DNA of 13,785 bases from JBELMB01 sp042088665 (GCA_042088665.1 JBELMB010000139.1:1-13785), one strand, 5' to 3'. Positions 1-6,815 are shown, counted from the stretch's first letter. The notes: a model not told the origin generated them from the letters alone. Numbers and translations: made by a program.

Positions 1-88
1 AGGGGCTGAGAAAGGACACGATCCCCGCCAGCAGCGCCACGAACATCGCGGGCAAAAGCGACGCGTCGATGATTTCGATTCCAAACAT
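1..88 (-). CDS. ccdA: Cytochrome c biogenesis protein CcdA, N-terminal 29 residues (cut by window edge)
   Basis: The reverse strand from the ATG at 88 reads MFGIEIIDASLLPAMFVALL followed by AGIVSFLSP, a hydrophobic start that closely matches CcdA proteins of Rhodobacter-type bacteria. In those the next residues are the CVLP of the first reactive cysteine, which here would lie just outside the window. CcdA is a polytopic inner-membrane thiol transporter that carries reductant from cytoplasmic thioredoxin to the periplasm for cytochrome c maturation. No strong Shine-Dalgarno sequence is seen before the ATG. The gene is divergent from the tusA-like gene at 182, with about 93 bp between the starts. 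The identification rests on a short N-terminus only, so another member of the DsbD/CcdA family is possible. Confidence 0.75.
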   Translation of the reverse strand, partial: MFGIEIIDASLLPAMFVALLAGIVSFLSP

Positions 89-181
89 GACACCGGCTTA
101 AGCGATTTTCCGGCGCGCGTCACCGGGCCGCGCGGTCACATCCCCGTGGACGCCCGTGTCTTTTGCGCCTACCTAATCGGT

Positions 182-418
182 ATGACCCATGACCTTGACG
201 CCACCGGCCTGCTTTGTCCCCTGCCCGTCCTCAAAGCGCGCAAGCGCCTGCAGGCGCTGTCTCCCGGAGATGTGCTGGTGGTGCGCACCGATGATCCCGC
301 TGCCGTGGTCGACGTGCCACATTTTTGTGCAGAATCCGGGCACAGTCTTGAGCAACAGTCTGAAGAGGGGGCCGACATGGTCTGGACCATTCGCAAGGCC
401 GGAGCGTCTGAGGGCTGA
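182..418 (+). CDS. tusA: TusA-family sulfurtransferase (sulfur carrier)
   Basis: The 78-residue product starts MTHDLDATGLLCPLPVLKAR. It has the TusA family signature: an N-terminal beta strand (LDATGLLC), then CPLP with the sulfur-carrying cysteine at residue 12, and a helix (VLKARKRLQAL). The second half (GDVLVVRTDDPAAVVDVPHFCAESGH) matches the family strand-helix pattern with its conserved D-P-A. TusA proteins take persulfide sulfur from a cysteine desulfurase and pass it on for tRNA thiolation, molybdenum cofactor or other sulfur uses. The ATG at 182 is preferred over an upstream ATG-type start at 146, because family members begin a few residues before the LD-x-x-G-L-x-C motif. No clear Shine-Dalgarno is present for either. 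No partners such as DsrE or TusBCD are visible, so the exact pathway is open. The neighbour ccdA also handles thiols, but the two are divergent and need not be linked. Confidence 0.85.
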   Translation: MTHDLDATGLLCPLPVLKARKRLQALSPGDVLVVRTDDPAAVVDVPHFCAESGHSLEQQSEEGADMVWTIRKAGASEG

Positions 419-694
419 CCGGCGGATAAAACGCCTTTGTCGCAGGCAAGAGCCGCACAGCTTGCTGGACACCTGCGGTGGAGCCGGCGGTATGGGCCAA
501 CGTGCCTCCGGGCAAATGGTCTTCCTGGCCAATGGTTTCCGGCAAACCGACAACGGTCTGCTGCCTGACGGAGGTCAGACCCAAGGGACCCCAGCGATTT
601 CAGGAAACACCCATTGCCTCGCTGACAGATCGAGAGAGGTGCGGAAAGGTTTATTTCCCGGGCGTCCCACTGGGCGCGTCCCACTGCCCCCCGC
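419..694. other. Convergent intergenic region, no convincing gene
   Basis: This 276-bp stretch separates the 3' ends of the tusA-like gene (plus) and the luxR-type gene (minus). The open frames crossing it have no recognisable protein pattern. It contains an inverted repeat, GGTCTG at 555-560 with CAGACC at 576-581. A competing hairpin, CTGAC/GTCAG (565-569 and 574-578), lies inside it, and either could help end tusA transcription. It also has an 11-bp direct repeat, GCGTCCCACTG, at 662-672 and 676-686. No U-tract terminator is seen in either direction. Confidence 0.5.
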
Positions 695-1591
695 TCATTC
701 TGCCGCGGCAGGAGGACCGGGTTCGGGGCGACGCACTTCTGTACCGGTCTTGCCGTCACCGGTCGACAGGAAGACCGTCAGGTGATCGCTATGCGCCTTC
801 AACAGCGGATCAGGTGTCAGCCCGACCCGCGCCGCCAATGCCGCCAGATCTGCGCGGTTTTGCGCGCCGGTCTTCTGCTGCACCGTGGCCAGCCGCTGTC
901 GCACCGCCGAAAACGAGACCCCCAGTTGATAGGCGATCTGTTTGTCCATGAGACCTTGCCCCACCAACCGCAGCAGCTCTTTCTGCTTGTCCGTCAACTG
1001 GTTGCGCTCGATGAACTCAACCTTGAACAGCTCCGTGTAGCGCGTATGCGCCGACAGGGCGGCTGCGTGCAAGGTATGGCCATGCTCGGCCAGCAAGCCG
1101 TCAAACTCCGCCGCGGTGTAATCTCCGCCGAACGCGAGCAGCGCCGCATGCCCGGGGTCTCCCATCCGCAAGGGAAAGCCGACGCCCGCCTCAAGGCCCA
1201 TCTTTGCCGACAGGCTGAGGTGACGCCGCTTGTCCGGCGAGATTTCCCCCATCAGGTCAAAATACGCCTGTCCCAGTTTGACAGGGGTCAGATACCGACA
1301 GCCGTGCATCCTGAAATTCGACGTGTAGCGGATGTGCGGAAACTGCCGCACATACTCCAGCCAATCCGAGGTAAAGGTCGTGCGAATGAATTGCGCCTGC
1401 TCCCAATTCCGGAAGTCCGTCGCGTAGACATAGTCAACCACCGGGAGGCCAAGCTCCTCCGCCAAACTCAAGATCAACTCCCAGACGGCGTCCGTGCTCT
1501 GTGTCCGTTCCAGCTTCAGCAGGAAGGCAAGCAACCGTTCAGGAAGGAATGTTTCCGTGCCGCGCACTGCGGTGCCATCAAAATGTTCCAT
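695..1591 (-). CDS. LuxR-family transcriptional regulator with autoinducer-binding-type domain (atypical, solo in this window)
   Basis: The 298-residue protein has a LuxR/TraR-like N-terminal ligand domain (about residues 20-185) and a GerE-type helix-turn-helix (about 199-258). The latter shows LTDKQKELL, the recognition segment LGVSFSAVRQRL and NRADLAALAARVGL. The ligand domain keeps the GVGFPLR strand (136-142) and a Trp (77) and Tyr (80) in the pocket region. However, the conserved Asp-Pro that follows in acyl-homoserine-lactone receptors appears to be replaced (Thr90-Ser91 by my hand alignment). The usual HTH glutamate is Gln203. About 38 residues (261-298), rich in Pro and charged residues, follow the HTH, where most family members stop. 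The ATG at 1591 follows a good Shine-Dalgarno (AAGAAGGGG). No luxI-like synthase is in the window. It probably binds DNA as a dimer in response to a ligand. The ligand and the regulated genes are unknown. Confidence 0.85.
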   Translation of the reverse strand: MEHFDGTAVRGTETFLPERLLAFLLKLERTQSTDAVWELILSLAEELGLPVVDYVYATDFRNWEQAQFIRTTFTSDWLEYVRQFPHIRYTSNFRMHGCRYLTPVKLGQAYFDLMGEISPDKRRHLSLSAKMGLEAGVGFPLRMGDPGHAALLAFGGDYTAAEFDGLLAEHGHTLHAAALSAHTRYTELFKVEFIERNQLTDKQKELLRLVGQGLMDKQIAYQLGVSFSAVRQRLATVQQKTGAQNRADLAALAARVGLTPDPLLKAHSDHLTVFLSTGDGKTGTEVRRPEPGPPAAAE

Positions 1592-1626
1592 GACCCCTTC
1601 TTGCCAAAGGCATCCGGAAACGGCAG

Positions 1627-1640
1627 TCGGGAAATCCCGA
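1627..1640. promoter_or_regulatory. 14-bp palindrome upstream of the luxR-type gene, possible operator
   Basis: TCGGGA-AA-TCCCGA is a perfect 6-bp inverted repeat with a 2-bp centre. It ends 35 bp before the ATG of the LuxR-type regulator, next to an AT-rich patch (CTATAT on the minus strand) that could be a -10 element. Dyads in this position are often autoregulatory sites. It is shorter than a classical 18-20 bp lux box, so its link to this protein is inference. Confidence 0.4.
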
Positions 1641-1716
1641 TATAGGTACTATTGACAGTGCCTGCGACGGCTCACGCGTGGTTTTTCCCGGAAGTCCGCC
1701 GCCCTGGGGCACACCG

Positions 1717-2109
1717 TCATGCCTGCGGGGCCGGACCGATCAGGTCCCATCGGTTTGCCCATGGATCGCGGAACACGGCCACCTTGCCGTAGATCTCGGT
1801 GCGTGGCGTTTCTTCGAAATGTACGCCCTCGGCCAGCATGGCTGCGTGATCGCGGTCGAAATCATCGCTGTGCAGGAACAGCCAGACGCGGCCGCCCCCC
1901 TGTTGGCCAATGCTGGCGCGCTGATCCCCCACCGCGCGGGCAATGAGGAAAGCAGCCCCGCCCCCCGGCTGTCCGACCCGCACCCAACGCTTGCCACCGC
2001 CCATGTCCAGATCTTCGAGCAGCACCAGCCCGAGACACCGGGTAAAGAAGTCGATGGCGGGATCATACTCCGGCACAAGGATGGCCACATTGGCGAGGCT
2101 TAGCGCCAT
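1717..2109 (-). CDS. VOC superfamily (glyoxalase/bleomycin-resistance fold) protein
   Basis: The 130-residue product begins MALSLANVAILVPEYDPAID and shows one VOC unit pair. The first half contains FFTRCLGLVLLEDLDMGGGK and RWVRVGQPG. The second contains RVWLFLHSDDFDRDHAAML, and the protein closes with VAVFRDPWANRWDLIG, the family F-x-D-P-x-x-N-x-W-[DE]-L signature. VOC proteins are metal enzymes or binding proteins for glyoxalase, dioxygenase, epimerase or antibiotic-binding roles. The usual first-strand His ligand is not evident (Asn7/Val8), and the last acidic ligand would be Asp122, so the substrate cannot be assigned. The ATG at 2109 fits the first beta strand exactly, and upstream in-frame codons encode an unrelated Arg/Cys-rich string. 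It is the last gene of the DUF2314 group, and its start overlaps the end of the small ORF at 2100-2207. Confidence 0.85.
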   Translation of the reverse strand: MALSLANVAILVPEYDPAIDFFTRCLGLVLLEDLDMGGGKRWVRVGQPGGGAAFLIARAVGDQRASIGQQGGGRVWLFLHSDDFDRDHAAMLAEGVHFEETPRTEIYGKVAVFRDPWANRWDLIGPAPQA

Positions 2110-2207
2110 GTCACGCCTGCCCCGTGCCAACACGCGCCAAGCAAAGCACCCACATACAGCGCCAGTCCGCGAAAGCAACGGCAAGCCCAAGCCGCCGCCA
2201 ATCTCAT
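2100..2207 (-). CDS. Possible small hydrophobic protein of 35 residues, ATGA-coupled to the DUF2314 gene
   Basis: The ORF reads MRLAAAWACRCFRGLALYVG then ALLGACWHGAGVTWR. Its ATG overlaps the TGA of the DUF2314 gene (ATGA at 2204-2207), and its stop overlaps the first bases of the VOC gene, so it exactly fills the 94-bp gap between them. An AGAGG sequence about 7 nt before the ATG could serve as Shine-Dalgarno. The middle (LALYVGALLGACW) is hydrophobic enough for one short membrane segment, and cysteines lie at 9, 11 and 26. I do not recognise a family. The overlaps favour translational coupling. The alternative is chance, because GC-rich spacers easily carry open frames. Confidence 0.35.
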   Translation of the reverse strand: MRLAAAWACRCFRGLALYVGALLGACWHGAGVTWR

Positions 2208-2725
2208 CGCCAGGCCTCTGGCATGGGATCGGGGGAGAGCAGATCCTCGATCTGTTGCGCCTCCGCCAATGGCAGATCGGACAAAAGCACCCGCGTCGTG
2301 AAGTGGCCGTACATCCGGCCATCCGTGGACCAGACCGACCAATCCGCCACATCCGCGCGCGCAAAGGACACTTTGTCCCCCAGTTTCAAGCCGGGCATAT
2401 AGGCCGGATCATTGGCCAGCAGCCCGGCAAACCGATCCCCCTCGATCCGCAGTTGTTCCACCCAGACGTATTCCACTTCGACCCCGCGCTGGTTCACGAA
2501 AAGCCGCGCCTTGAAGTTCAGCGCCGGGTGGATCTGACGGTCGTCGTCAACCAGTTTGGACAACACGAGATCGAGGTGCGAACGCGCTTCCTCTATCGCG
2601 CGGGCCATCTCTGGATGGTCGGGCGCAAAGTTGACCACGGGGTCCTGCGCGACGGCGGGCGACGCGCTCAGGGGCACATGCACAAGAGCGGTCAAGACGA
2701 TGGCAATCAAGGACAATCGGGCCAA
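2204..2725 (-). CDS. Exported DUF2314 (YegJ-like) protein
   Basis: From the TTG at 2725 the product has 173 residues. It has a clear signal peptide: MARLSLIAIVLTALVHVPLS then ASPAVA, with likely cleavage before QDPVV. The mature part matches DUF2314: a helix (HPEMARAIEEARSHLDLVL), strands FKARLFVNQRGVEVEYVWVE and LRIEGDRFAG, then LLANDPAYMPGLKLGDKVSF. It closes with the family ending D-W-S-V-x-S-x-D-G-R-M-Y-G-H-F-T-T-R. The biochemical role of the family is unknown, and a periplasmic or lipid-facing location is suggested by the signal peptide. The TTG at 2725 is chosen because GGAGAG lies 4 nt upstream and the signal peptide starts properly there. A TTG at 2755 is in frame but lacks a ribosome binding site. 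It heads a probable minus-strand group with the small ORF and the VOC gene, just downstream of the rne terminator. Confidence 0.8.
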   Translation of the reverse strand: MARLSLIAIVLTALVHVPLSASPAVAQDPVVNFAPDHPEMARAIEEARSHLDLVLSKLVDDDRQIHPALNFKARLFVNQRGVEVEYVWVEQLRIEGDRFAGLLANDPAYMPGLKLGDKVSFARADVADWSVWSTDGRMYGHFTTRVLLSDLPLAEAQQIEDLLSPDPMPEAWR

Positions 2726-2805
2726 GGCGCTCTCCGGAGTCGGGATGTTTCCCAAGACCTAGCACAGGGCCTGCGCGCAACCGAAGCACCTATTCCGTGA
2801 CAAGC

Positions 2806-2832
2806 AAAAAGCGGCGCAGGCGCGCCGCTTTT
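2806..2832 (-). terminator. Rho-independent terminator of rne
   Basis: A perfect 7-bp GC stem (GCGGCGC at 2811-2817, GCGCCGC at 2822-2828) with a 4-nt loop is flanked by A4 and T4 that extend the stem. On the minus strand it is followed by TTTTTGC. It lies about 70 bp after the rne stop codon. On the plus strand it is also followed by TTTTGC, so it could work both ways, but no plus-strand gene ends here. Confidence 0.85.
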
Positions 2833-2901
2833 GCATGTGTGCCGTCCATCACGACCTTTTGGTTTGGCACCGCTGAAACCGCTGGACCCTGCCTTTTTGG
2901 A

Positions 2902-5900
2902 TCAGCGACCCAGCGACCACCAACCACGGCGCTTGGGCTTGGACGAGGCGTCCTCCTCCTGCGCAGGTGCCCCACCTACGGGCGCCACCGCATCTGCTGT
3001 TGCGGGTTCGGCCACAGCTTCGGGTTCCGGTGCCACGGGGTCAGAGGTTTGCGCGCTGACATCAGCTTCGGCCTCTTGCCCTTCCGCGCTGTCAACTGGC
3101 GTCTCGGCCTCCTCGGCCGGTGCCGCGTCAACCGGCGTGTCCTCGGCAACCGGGGTCTCTTCCGCTGCAGCGGCTGCAGTGGGCGTGCCCATGACCTGCG
3201 CGAGAATATCCGACGCCTTGACCCGTGTGCGGGCCCGACGGGGTTTGTCCTCCTCCGCAGTCTCGGGCGCAGTCTCGGGCGCAGTCTCGGGCGCGGTCTG
3301 GGGCGTTTCAGCCTCGGGCGCCGGCGTTGCCTCGGATGTCTCCGCGGCGGGGGTTTCCGCTGCTGCCGCCTCATCCGGAGAAGCCTCTGCCTGCGAAGCG
3401 GTCACAGGTCTGGCGGACTGAGCTGTTTCAGCCTCGGCACCAGACGGCTGTACGCCCGTCTCAGGGTCCGAAGCGGTGGGTTCCGACGCCGTCTGAGACA
3501 CGGCTTCAACAGCCTCCCCCTCGGACGCGGCGTCTTTGGCGGTCACGGTCTCGGATTTTGGCTTGCGCGAGCGCGACCGGCGGCTGCGGCTGGATTTGCT
3601 CTTGCTGCCCTCACCGGACGGCGCGTCCCCTGCATCTGCCTCTGCACCGCTCTCTGCGGCATTGGCGTCACCTTCGCCTTCGGCCTCGCTGTCGTCGTCA
3701 CTGTCACTGGAGTCGTCTTCGTCACGCTCCTGCTCGTCGCCACTCTCGCCATCCTTGGATTTCGACCGCCGCCGACGGCGCCGACGGCGCTTCTTGGGCT
3801 TGTCCTCATCGCCGGAGTCCTCCGTCGTCTCGGGCGCATCCACCACTTCGGCGGCTTCGACGGTTTCCTCTTCGCGCTCTTCGAGTTCCGCTTCCTCGTC
3901 TACCTGTTCCATGATGGATGTATCGACCGAGACCACCGGCGCGCTGGCTTCGGGCACACTACGGGTTGCGGTCTTGAACTTCTCCATGCTGAAGTCCGGC
4001 GCGATGAGATGCGGCTCCCCTTCGATGCGCACGGACATGCCATAGCGCAGCTCGATCTGGGCGATATGCTCGCGCTTCATGTTCATCAGGTAGTTGGCGA
4101 TGCTCACGGGGCATTTCACCAGCACCTCACGAGAGCGGCGGCGCACGCCTTCTTCCTCGATCTGGCGCAGGATTTGCAGGGCCATGTTGTCGTCCGACCG
4201 GATCAAGCCCGTGCCATGACAGGCCGCGCAGGGCTGTGTCGTCGCCTCGATCATACCGGGCCGCAGACGCTGGCGGCTCATCTCCATCAGGCCAAAGCCC
4301 GAGATGCGGCCGACCTGGATCCGGGCGCGGTCGGTCTTGAGCTTGTCCTTGATCCTTTTCTCGACGGCGGCGTTGTTCTTGCGCTCATCCATATCGATGA
4401 AATCGATCACGATCAGACCGGCAAGATCGCGCAGACGCAACTGGCGGGCCACCTCTTCGGCGGCCTCGAGGTTGGTCTTGGTCGCGGTCTCTTCGATGGA
4501 GCCTTCCTTGGTCGCACGGCCAGAGTTCACGTCGATCGCCACCAATGCCTCGGTCACGCCGATCACGATGTAGCCGCCGGATTTCAGCTGCACGACCGGG
4601 TTGAACATGCCGCCGAGGTAGCTTTCGACCTGATAGCGCGCAAAAAGCGGCATCTGTTCGTTGTAATGCTGCACGTTCTTGGCGTGGGACGGCATGATCA
4701 TCTTCATGAAGTCCTTGGCCACGCGGTATCCGCGCTCGCCTTCGACCAGCACTTCGTCGATCTCGCGGCTGTAGAGGTCGCGGATCGAGCGTTTGATGAG
4801 GTCGCCCTCTTCGTAGATCTTCGCCGGTGCGATGCTTTTCAGCGTCAACTCGCGGATCTGCTCCCACAGACGCTGGAGGTATTCATAGTCGCGCTTGATC
4901 TCGGTCTTGGTGCGCTTGGCGCCCGCTGTCCGCACGATCAGGCCCGCGCCCTTGGGCACGTCGATCTCGGAGGCGATGGCCTTCAGCTTGGAGCGGTCCG
5001 TCGCATTGGTGATCTTGCGGGAAATCCCGCCACCACGCGCCGTGTTGGGCATGAGCACACAGTAGCGCCCCGCGAGGCTGAGGTAGGTGGTCAGCGCCGC
5101 GCCCTTGTTGCCACGCTCTTCCTTGACGACCTGCACCAGCATGATCTGGCGGACCTTGATGACCTCCTGGATCTTGTAGCGGCGGGCGCGGGGTTTGCGC
5201 ACCGGACGAATGTCATCATGGGTGTCGTGATCGGCCACGGATTCGATGGACTCGTCGCGCGATGAAGCGTCAGAGCCCTGATCGTCGTCGTCATCATCCT
5301 CGTCAGAGGTGTCGGCACCGTCAGAGACCTCTTCCTGATCGCTGTCAGCATCCGGGGCGATGCCTTGCGAGCGCGCCTCGGATGTGCCCGTGTCAGCGCC
5401 GGTGTCGGCGCCAGTGTCGGCGCCCGTTTCCGGTGCCGCCTGTGTCCCATCGTCTGCGGCGGCTTCTGCTGGCGCTTCTGCTGGCGCTTCCGATGGTGTT
5501 TCTGCGGCGGGAGCCTCGACAACAGCATCCTCAGCGGTGGCTGCGGGGGCCTCTTCCGTCACAGGCTCAGCAGGTGTTTGTGCCACTTCGGACACCTCTG
5601 CGGGCGCTTCGGACACGCTTTCGGCAACGGCCGGTGCGGCGATGTCCTCGGAGGCGGCCTCGTCTGGTGCAGGGGCATCTGCGACGGTCGCCGCCTCTGG
5701 TGCGGCCTCCGTCGCGGCCTCTGTCGTCGCGTCCTGAACAGCGTCTTGCGGCTCGACCGGAGCGGCCTCTTCGGATGCCTCGGCTTTGCCTTCGGTCTCG
5801 GTCACCTCTGTTGCGCCAACCTCGCCGGTGGCAACGACGGCATCATCCTTTGTGCCTTCGGCCATCGGGCGCGAGGGGGTGTCGTCAGACGGTGTATCGC

Positions 5901-6810
5901 CGTCATCTGCGTCAAGCGGAGCAGGCTCGGCCTCGACTGTGTCTTGCGGCTCCAGCGGCGGCAGTTCTTCCGGAGCGGTCTCTTCGGCCGCTACGGTCTC
6001 GGGTGTCTCGGGTTCGGCCTGAGGCGCTGGCTCTGGCTCTGGCTCTGGCTCTGGCGCCTCTTCAGCGACTTCGACTTCGGGCTCTGCGGCTGCGGTCGCC
6101 TCAGAGTCGGGTGCAGGCTCTGGCGCAGAGTCGGGCGCAGGCTCAGGCGCGACCTGTTCCGGCGCGTCCACTTCGGTCACTTCCGGCGCATCCGCGACCG
6201 TGGTTTCCGGCTCGGCGACTGCCGCCTCTTCGACTGCTTCGACGGGCTCAGCCACCTTTGCCTCTGCGACCGTCTCCATCGGCGACAGACCCTCGCCCGG
6301 CGCACCGGCGTCGGTCGTCGCGTCGTCCTCGTCACCGAGGTCGATCGTCTCCATGCCGGAGATCTCGCGTGCAGGTTTGGTCGCCGCTTTCGCTTCGCCC
6401 GCGTCCTTGCTGCCGGACTCCCTGTTGGTATCCTTTGCATCCGACCGAACGGGCTTTTTGCGTGACCGCGAGCGCGAGCGCTTTGGCTTGTCCGCGTCGT
6501 CCTCTTCAGCGGCGGCAGCGGCAAGGGCTGCCTCCTCTTCCATCAGCGCCTGCCGGTCCGCGACAGGGATCTGGTAGTAATCCGGATGGATTTCCGAAAA
6601 CGCGAGAAAGCCGTGGCGGTTCCCGCCGTAGTCCACGAAAGCCGCCTGAAGCGACGGCTCGACCCGTGTGACCTTTGCGAGGTAAATATTGCCTGCTAGC
6701 TGACGCTTGTTTTCTGATTCAAAGTCGAATTCCTCGACCTTGTTTCCGTCCACCACCACAACGCGGGTTTCTTCCGCGTGGGTGGCGTCGATGAGCATTT
6801 TCTTAGCCAT
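2902..6810 (-). CDS. rne: Ribonuclease E with very large acidic insertion in the S1 domain
   Basis: The 1302-residue endoribonuclease starts MAKKMLIDATHAEETRVVVV. The S1 RNA-binding domain begins at about 38 (AGNIYLAKVTRVEPSLQAAF) and resumes at about 546-595 (VKEERGNKGAALTTYLSLAG). Between them sits a Glu/Ala/Pro/Asp-rich insertion, about residues 95-534. The 5'-sensor has R627-T628 (GLIVRTAG). The DNase I-like core carries the metal-binding D760 (VAIDVNSGRAT) and D803 (VIDFIDMDE), equivalent to E. coli D303 and D346. The Zn-link cysteines are C861 and C864. The C-terminal scaffold (about 950-1302) is disordered-looking, with an Arg run (1006-1019), an SR-rich patch (1069-1086) and a terminal RRGWWSLGR. 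GWW is the PNPase-docking motif described in Caulobacter RNase E. E. coli RNase E has 1061 residues and no such insertion. In-frame codons continue to 7020, but family alignment supports 6810. Confidence 0.97.
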   Translation of the reverse strand: MAKKMLIDATHAEETRVVVVDGNKVEEFDFESENKRQLAGNIYLAKVTRVEPSLQAAFVDYGGNRHGFLAFSEIHPDYYQIPVADRQALMEEEAALAAAAAEEDDADKPKRSRSRSRKKPVRSDAKDTNRESGSKDAGEAKAATKPAREISGMETIDLGDEDDATTDAGAPGEGLSPMETVAEAKVAEPVEAVEEAAVAEPETTVADAPEVTEVDAPEQVAPEPAPDSAPEPAPDSEATAAAEPEVEVAEEAPEPEPEPEPAPQAEPETPETVAAEETAPEELPPLEPQDTVEAEPAPLDADDGDTPSDDTPSRPMAEGTKDDAVVATGEVGATEVTETEGKAEASEEAAPVEPQDAVQDATTEAATEAAPEAATVADAPAPDEAASEDIAAPAVAESVSEAPAEVSEVAQTPAEPVTEEAPAATAEDAVVEAPAAETPSEAPAEAPAEAAADDGTQAAPETGADTGADTGADTGTSEARSQGIAPDADSDQEEVSDGADTSDEDDDDDDQGSDASSRDESIESVADHDTHDDIRPVRKPRARRYKIQEVIKVRQIMLVQVVKEERGNKGAALTTYLSLAGRYCVLMPNTARGGGISRKITNATDRSKLKAIASEIDVPKGAGLIVRTAGAKRTKTEIKRDYEYLQRLWEQIRELTLKSIAPAKIYEEGDLIKRSIRDLYSREIDEVLVEGERGYRVAKDFMKMIMPSHAKNVQHYNEQMPLFARYQVESYLGGMFNPVVQLKSGGYIVIGVTEALVAIDVNSGRATKEGSIEETATKTNLEAAEEVARQLRLRDLAGLIVIDFIDMDERKNNAAVEKRIKDKLKTDRARIQVGRISGFGLMEMSRQRLRPGMIEATTQPCAACHGTGLIRSDDNMALQILRQIEEEGVRRRSREVLVKCPVSIANYLMNMKREHIAQIELRYGMSVRIEGEPHLIAPDFSMEKFKTATRSVPEASAPVVSVDTSIMEQVDEEAELEEREEETVEAAEVVDAPETTEDSGDEDKPKKRRRRRRRRSKSKDGESGDEQERDEDDSSDSDDDSEAEGEGDANAAESGAEADAGDAPSGEGSKSKSSRSRRSRSRKPKSETVTAKDAASEGEAVEAVSQTASEPTASDPETGVQPSGAEAETAQSARPVTASQAEASPDEAAAAETPAAETSEATPAPEAETPQTAPETAPETAPETAEEDKPRRARTRVKASDILAQVMGTPTAAAAAEETPVAEDTPVDAAPAEEAETPVDSAEGQEAEADVSAQTSDPVAPEPEAVAEPATADAVAPVGGAPAQEEDASSKPKRRGWWSLGR
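3257..3292. repeat. Three 12-bp tandem units inside rne
   Basis: GCAGTCTCGGGC occurs three times in a row, with a fourth partial copy. On the coding strand it gives repeated A-P-E-T (residues about 1173-1184). It lies in the disordered C-terminal scaffold of RNase E. Confidence 0.9.
5390..5425. repeat. Three 12-bp tandem units inside rne
   Basis: GTGTCGGCGCC plus one variable base repeats three times with one internal change. It encodes G-A-D-T repeats at about residues 463-474 in the S1 insertion. Confidence 0.9.
5462..5490. repeat. Two and a half 12-bp tandem units inside rne
   Basis: GCTTCTGCTGGC repeats twice and begins a third time. It encodes E-A-P-A repeats at about residues 441-450 of the RNase E insertion. 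Confidence 0.85.
6028..6057. repeat. 6-bp microsatellite-like repeat inside rne
   Basis: TGGCTC occurs four times perfectly, with a fifth copy changed at one base. It encodes the alternating Glu-Pro run at about residues 254-261 in the S1 insertion. Confidence 0.9.
6104..6151. repeat. Two 24-bp tandem units inside rne
   Basis: Two adjacent 24-bp copies starting GAGTCGGG differ at only a few bases. They encode two copies of A-P-E-P-A-P-D-S at about residues 221-236. The block length keeps the reading frame. Confidence 0.85.
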
Positions 6811-6815
6811 GTTAT

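Noticed and set aside
146..181. Upstream start for the tusA-like gene adding 12 residues
   Set aside because: The family begins shortly before the LD-x-x-G-L-x-C strand, and neither start has a strong Shine-Dalgarno, so the start nearest the motif is preferred.
782..1645. 287-codon plus-strand frame antisense to the luxR-type gene
   Set aside because: No family pattern. The opposite strand encodes clear LuxR domains with a good ribosome binding site.
1652..1657. TTGACA on the plus strand as a -35 element
   Set aside because: No -10-like hexamer at 16-18 bp, and no plus-strand gene follows.
2110..2364. Upstream extension of the VOC gene by 85 residues
   Set aside because: It overlaps the DUF2314 coding sequence in another frame and is an Arg/Cys-rich shadow. 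The VOC fold begins at MALSLANVAIL.
2797..6671. Two very long plus-strand open frames (2797-5265 and 5262-6671) antisense to rne
   Set aside because: They are mirror images of the Glu/Ala/Pro-rich rne codons in GC-rich DNA, have no recognisable domain, and are rich in Arg, Leu, Gly and Cys in the pattern expected of shadow frames. The rne frame has clear catalytic motifs.
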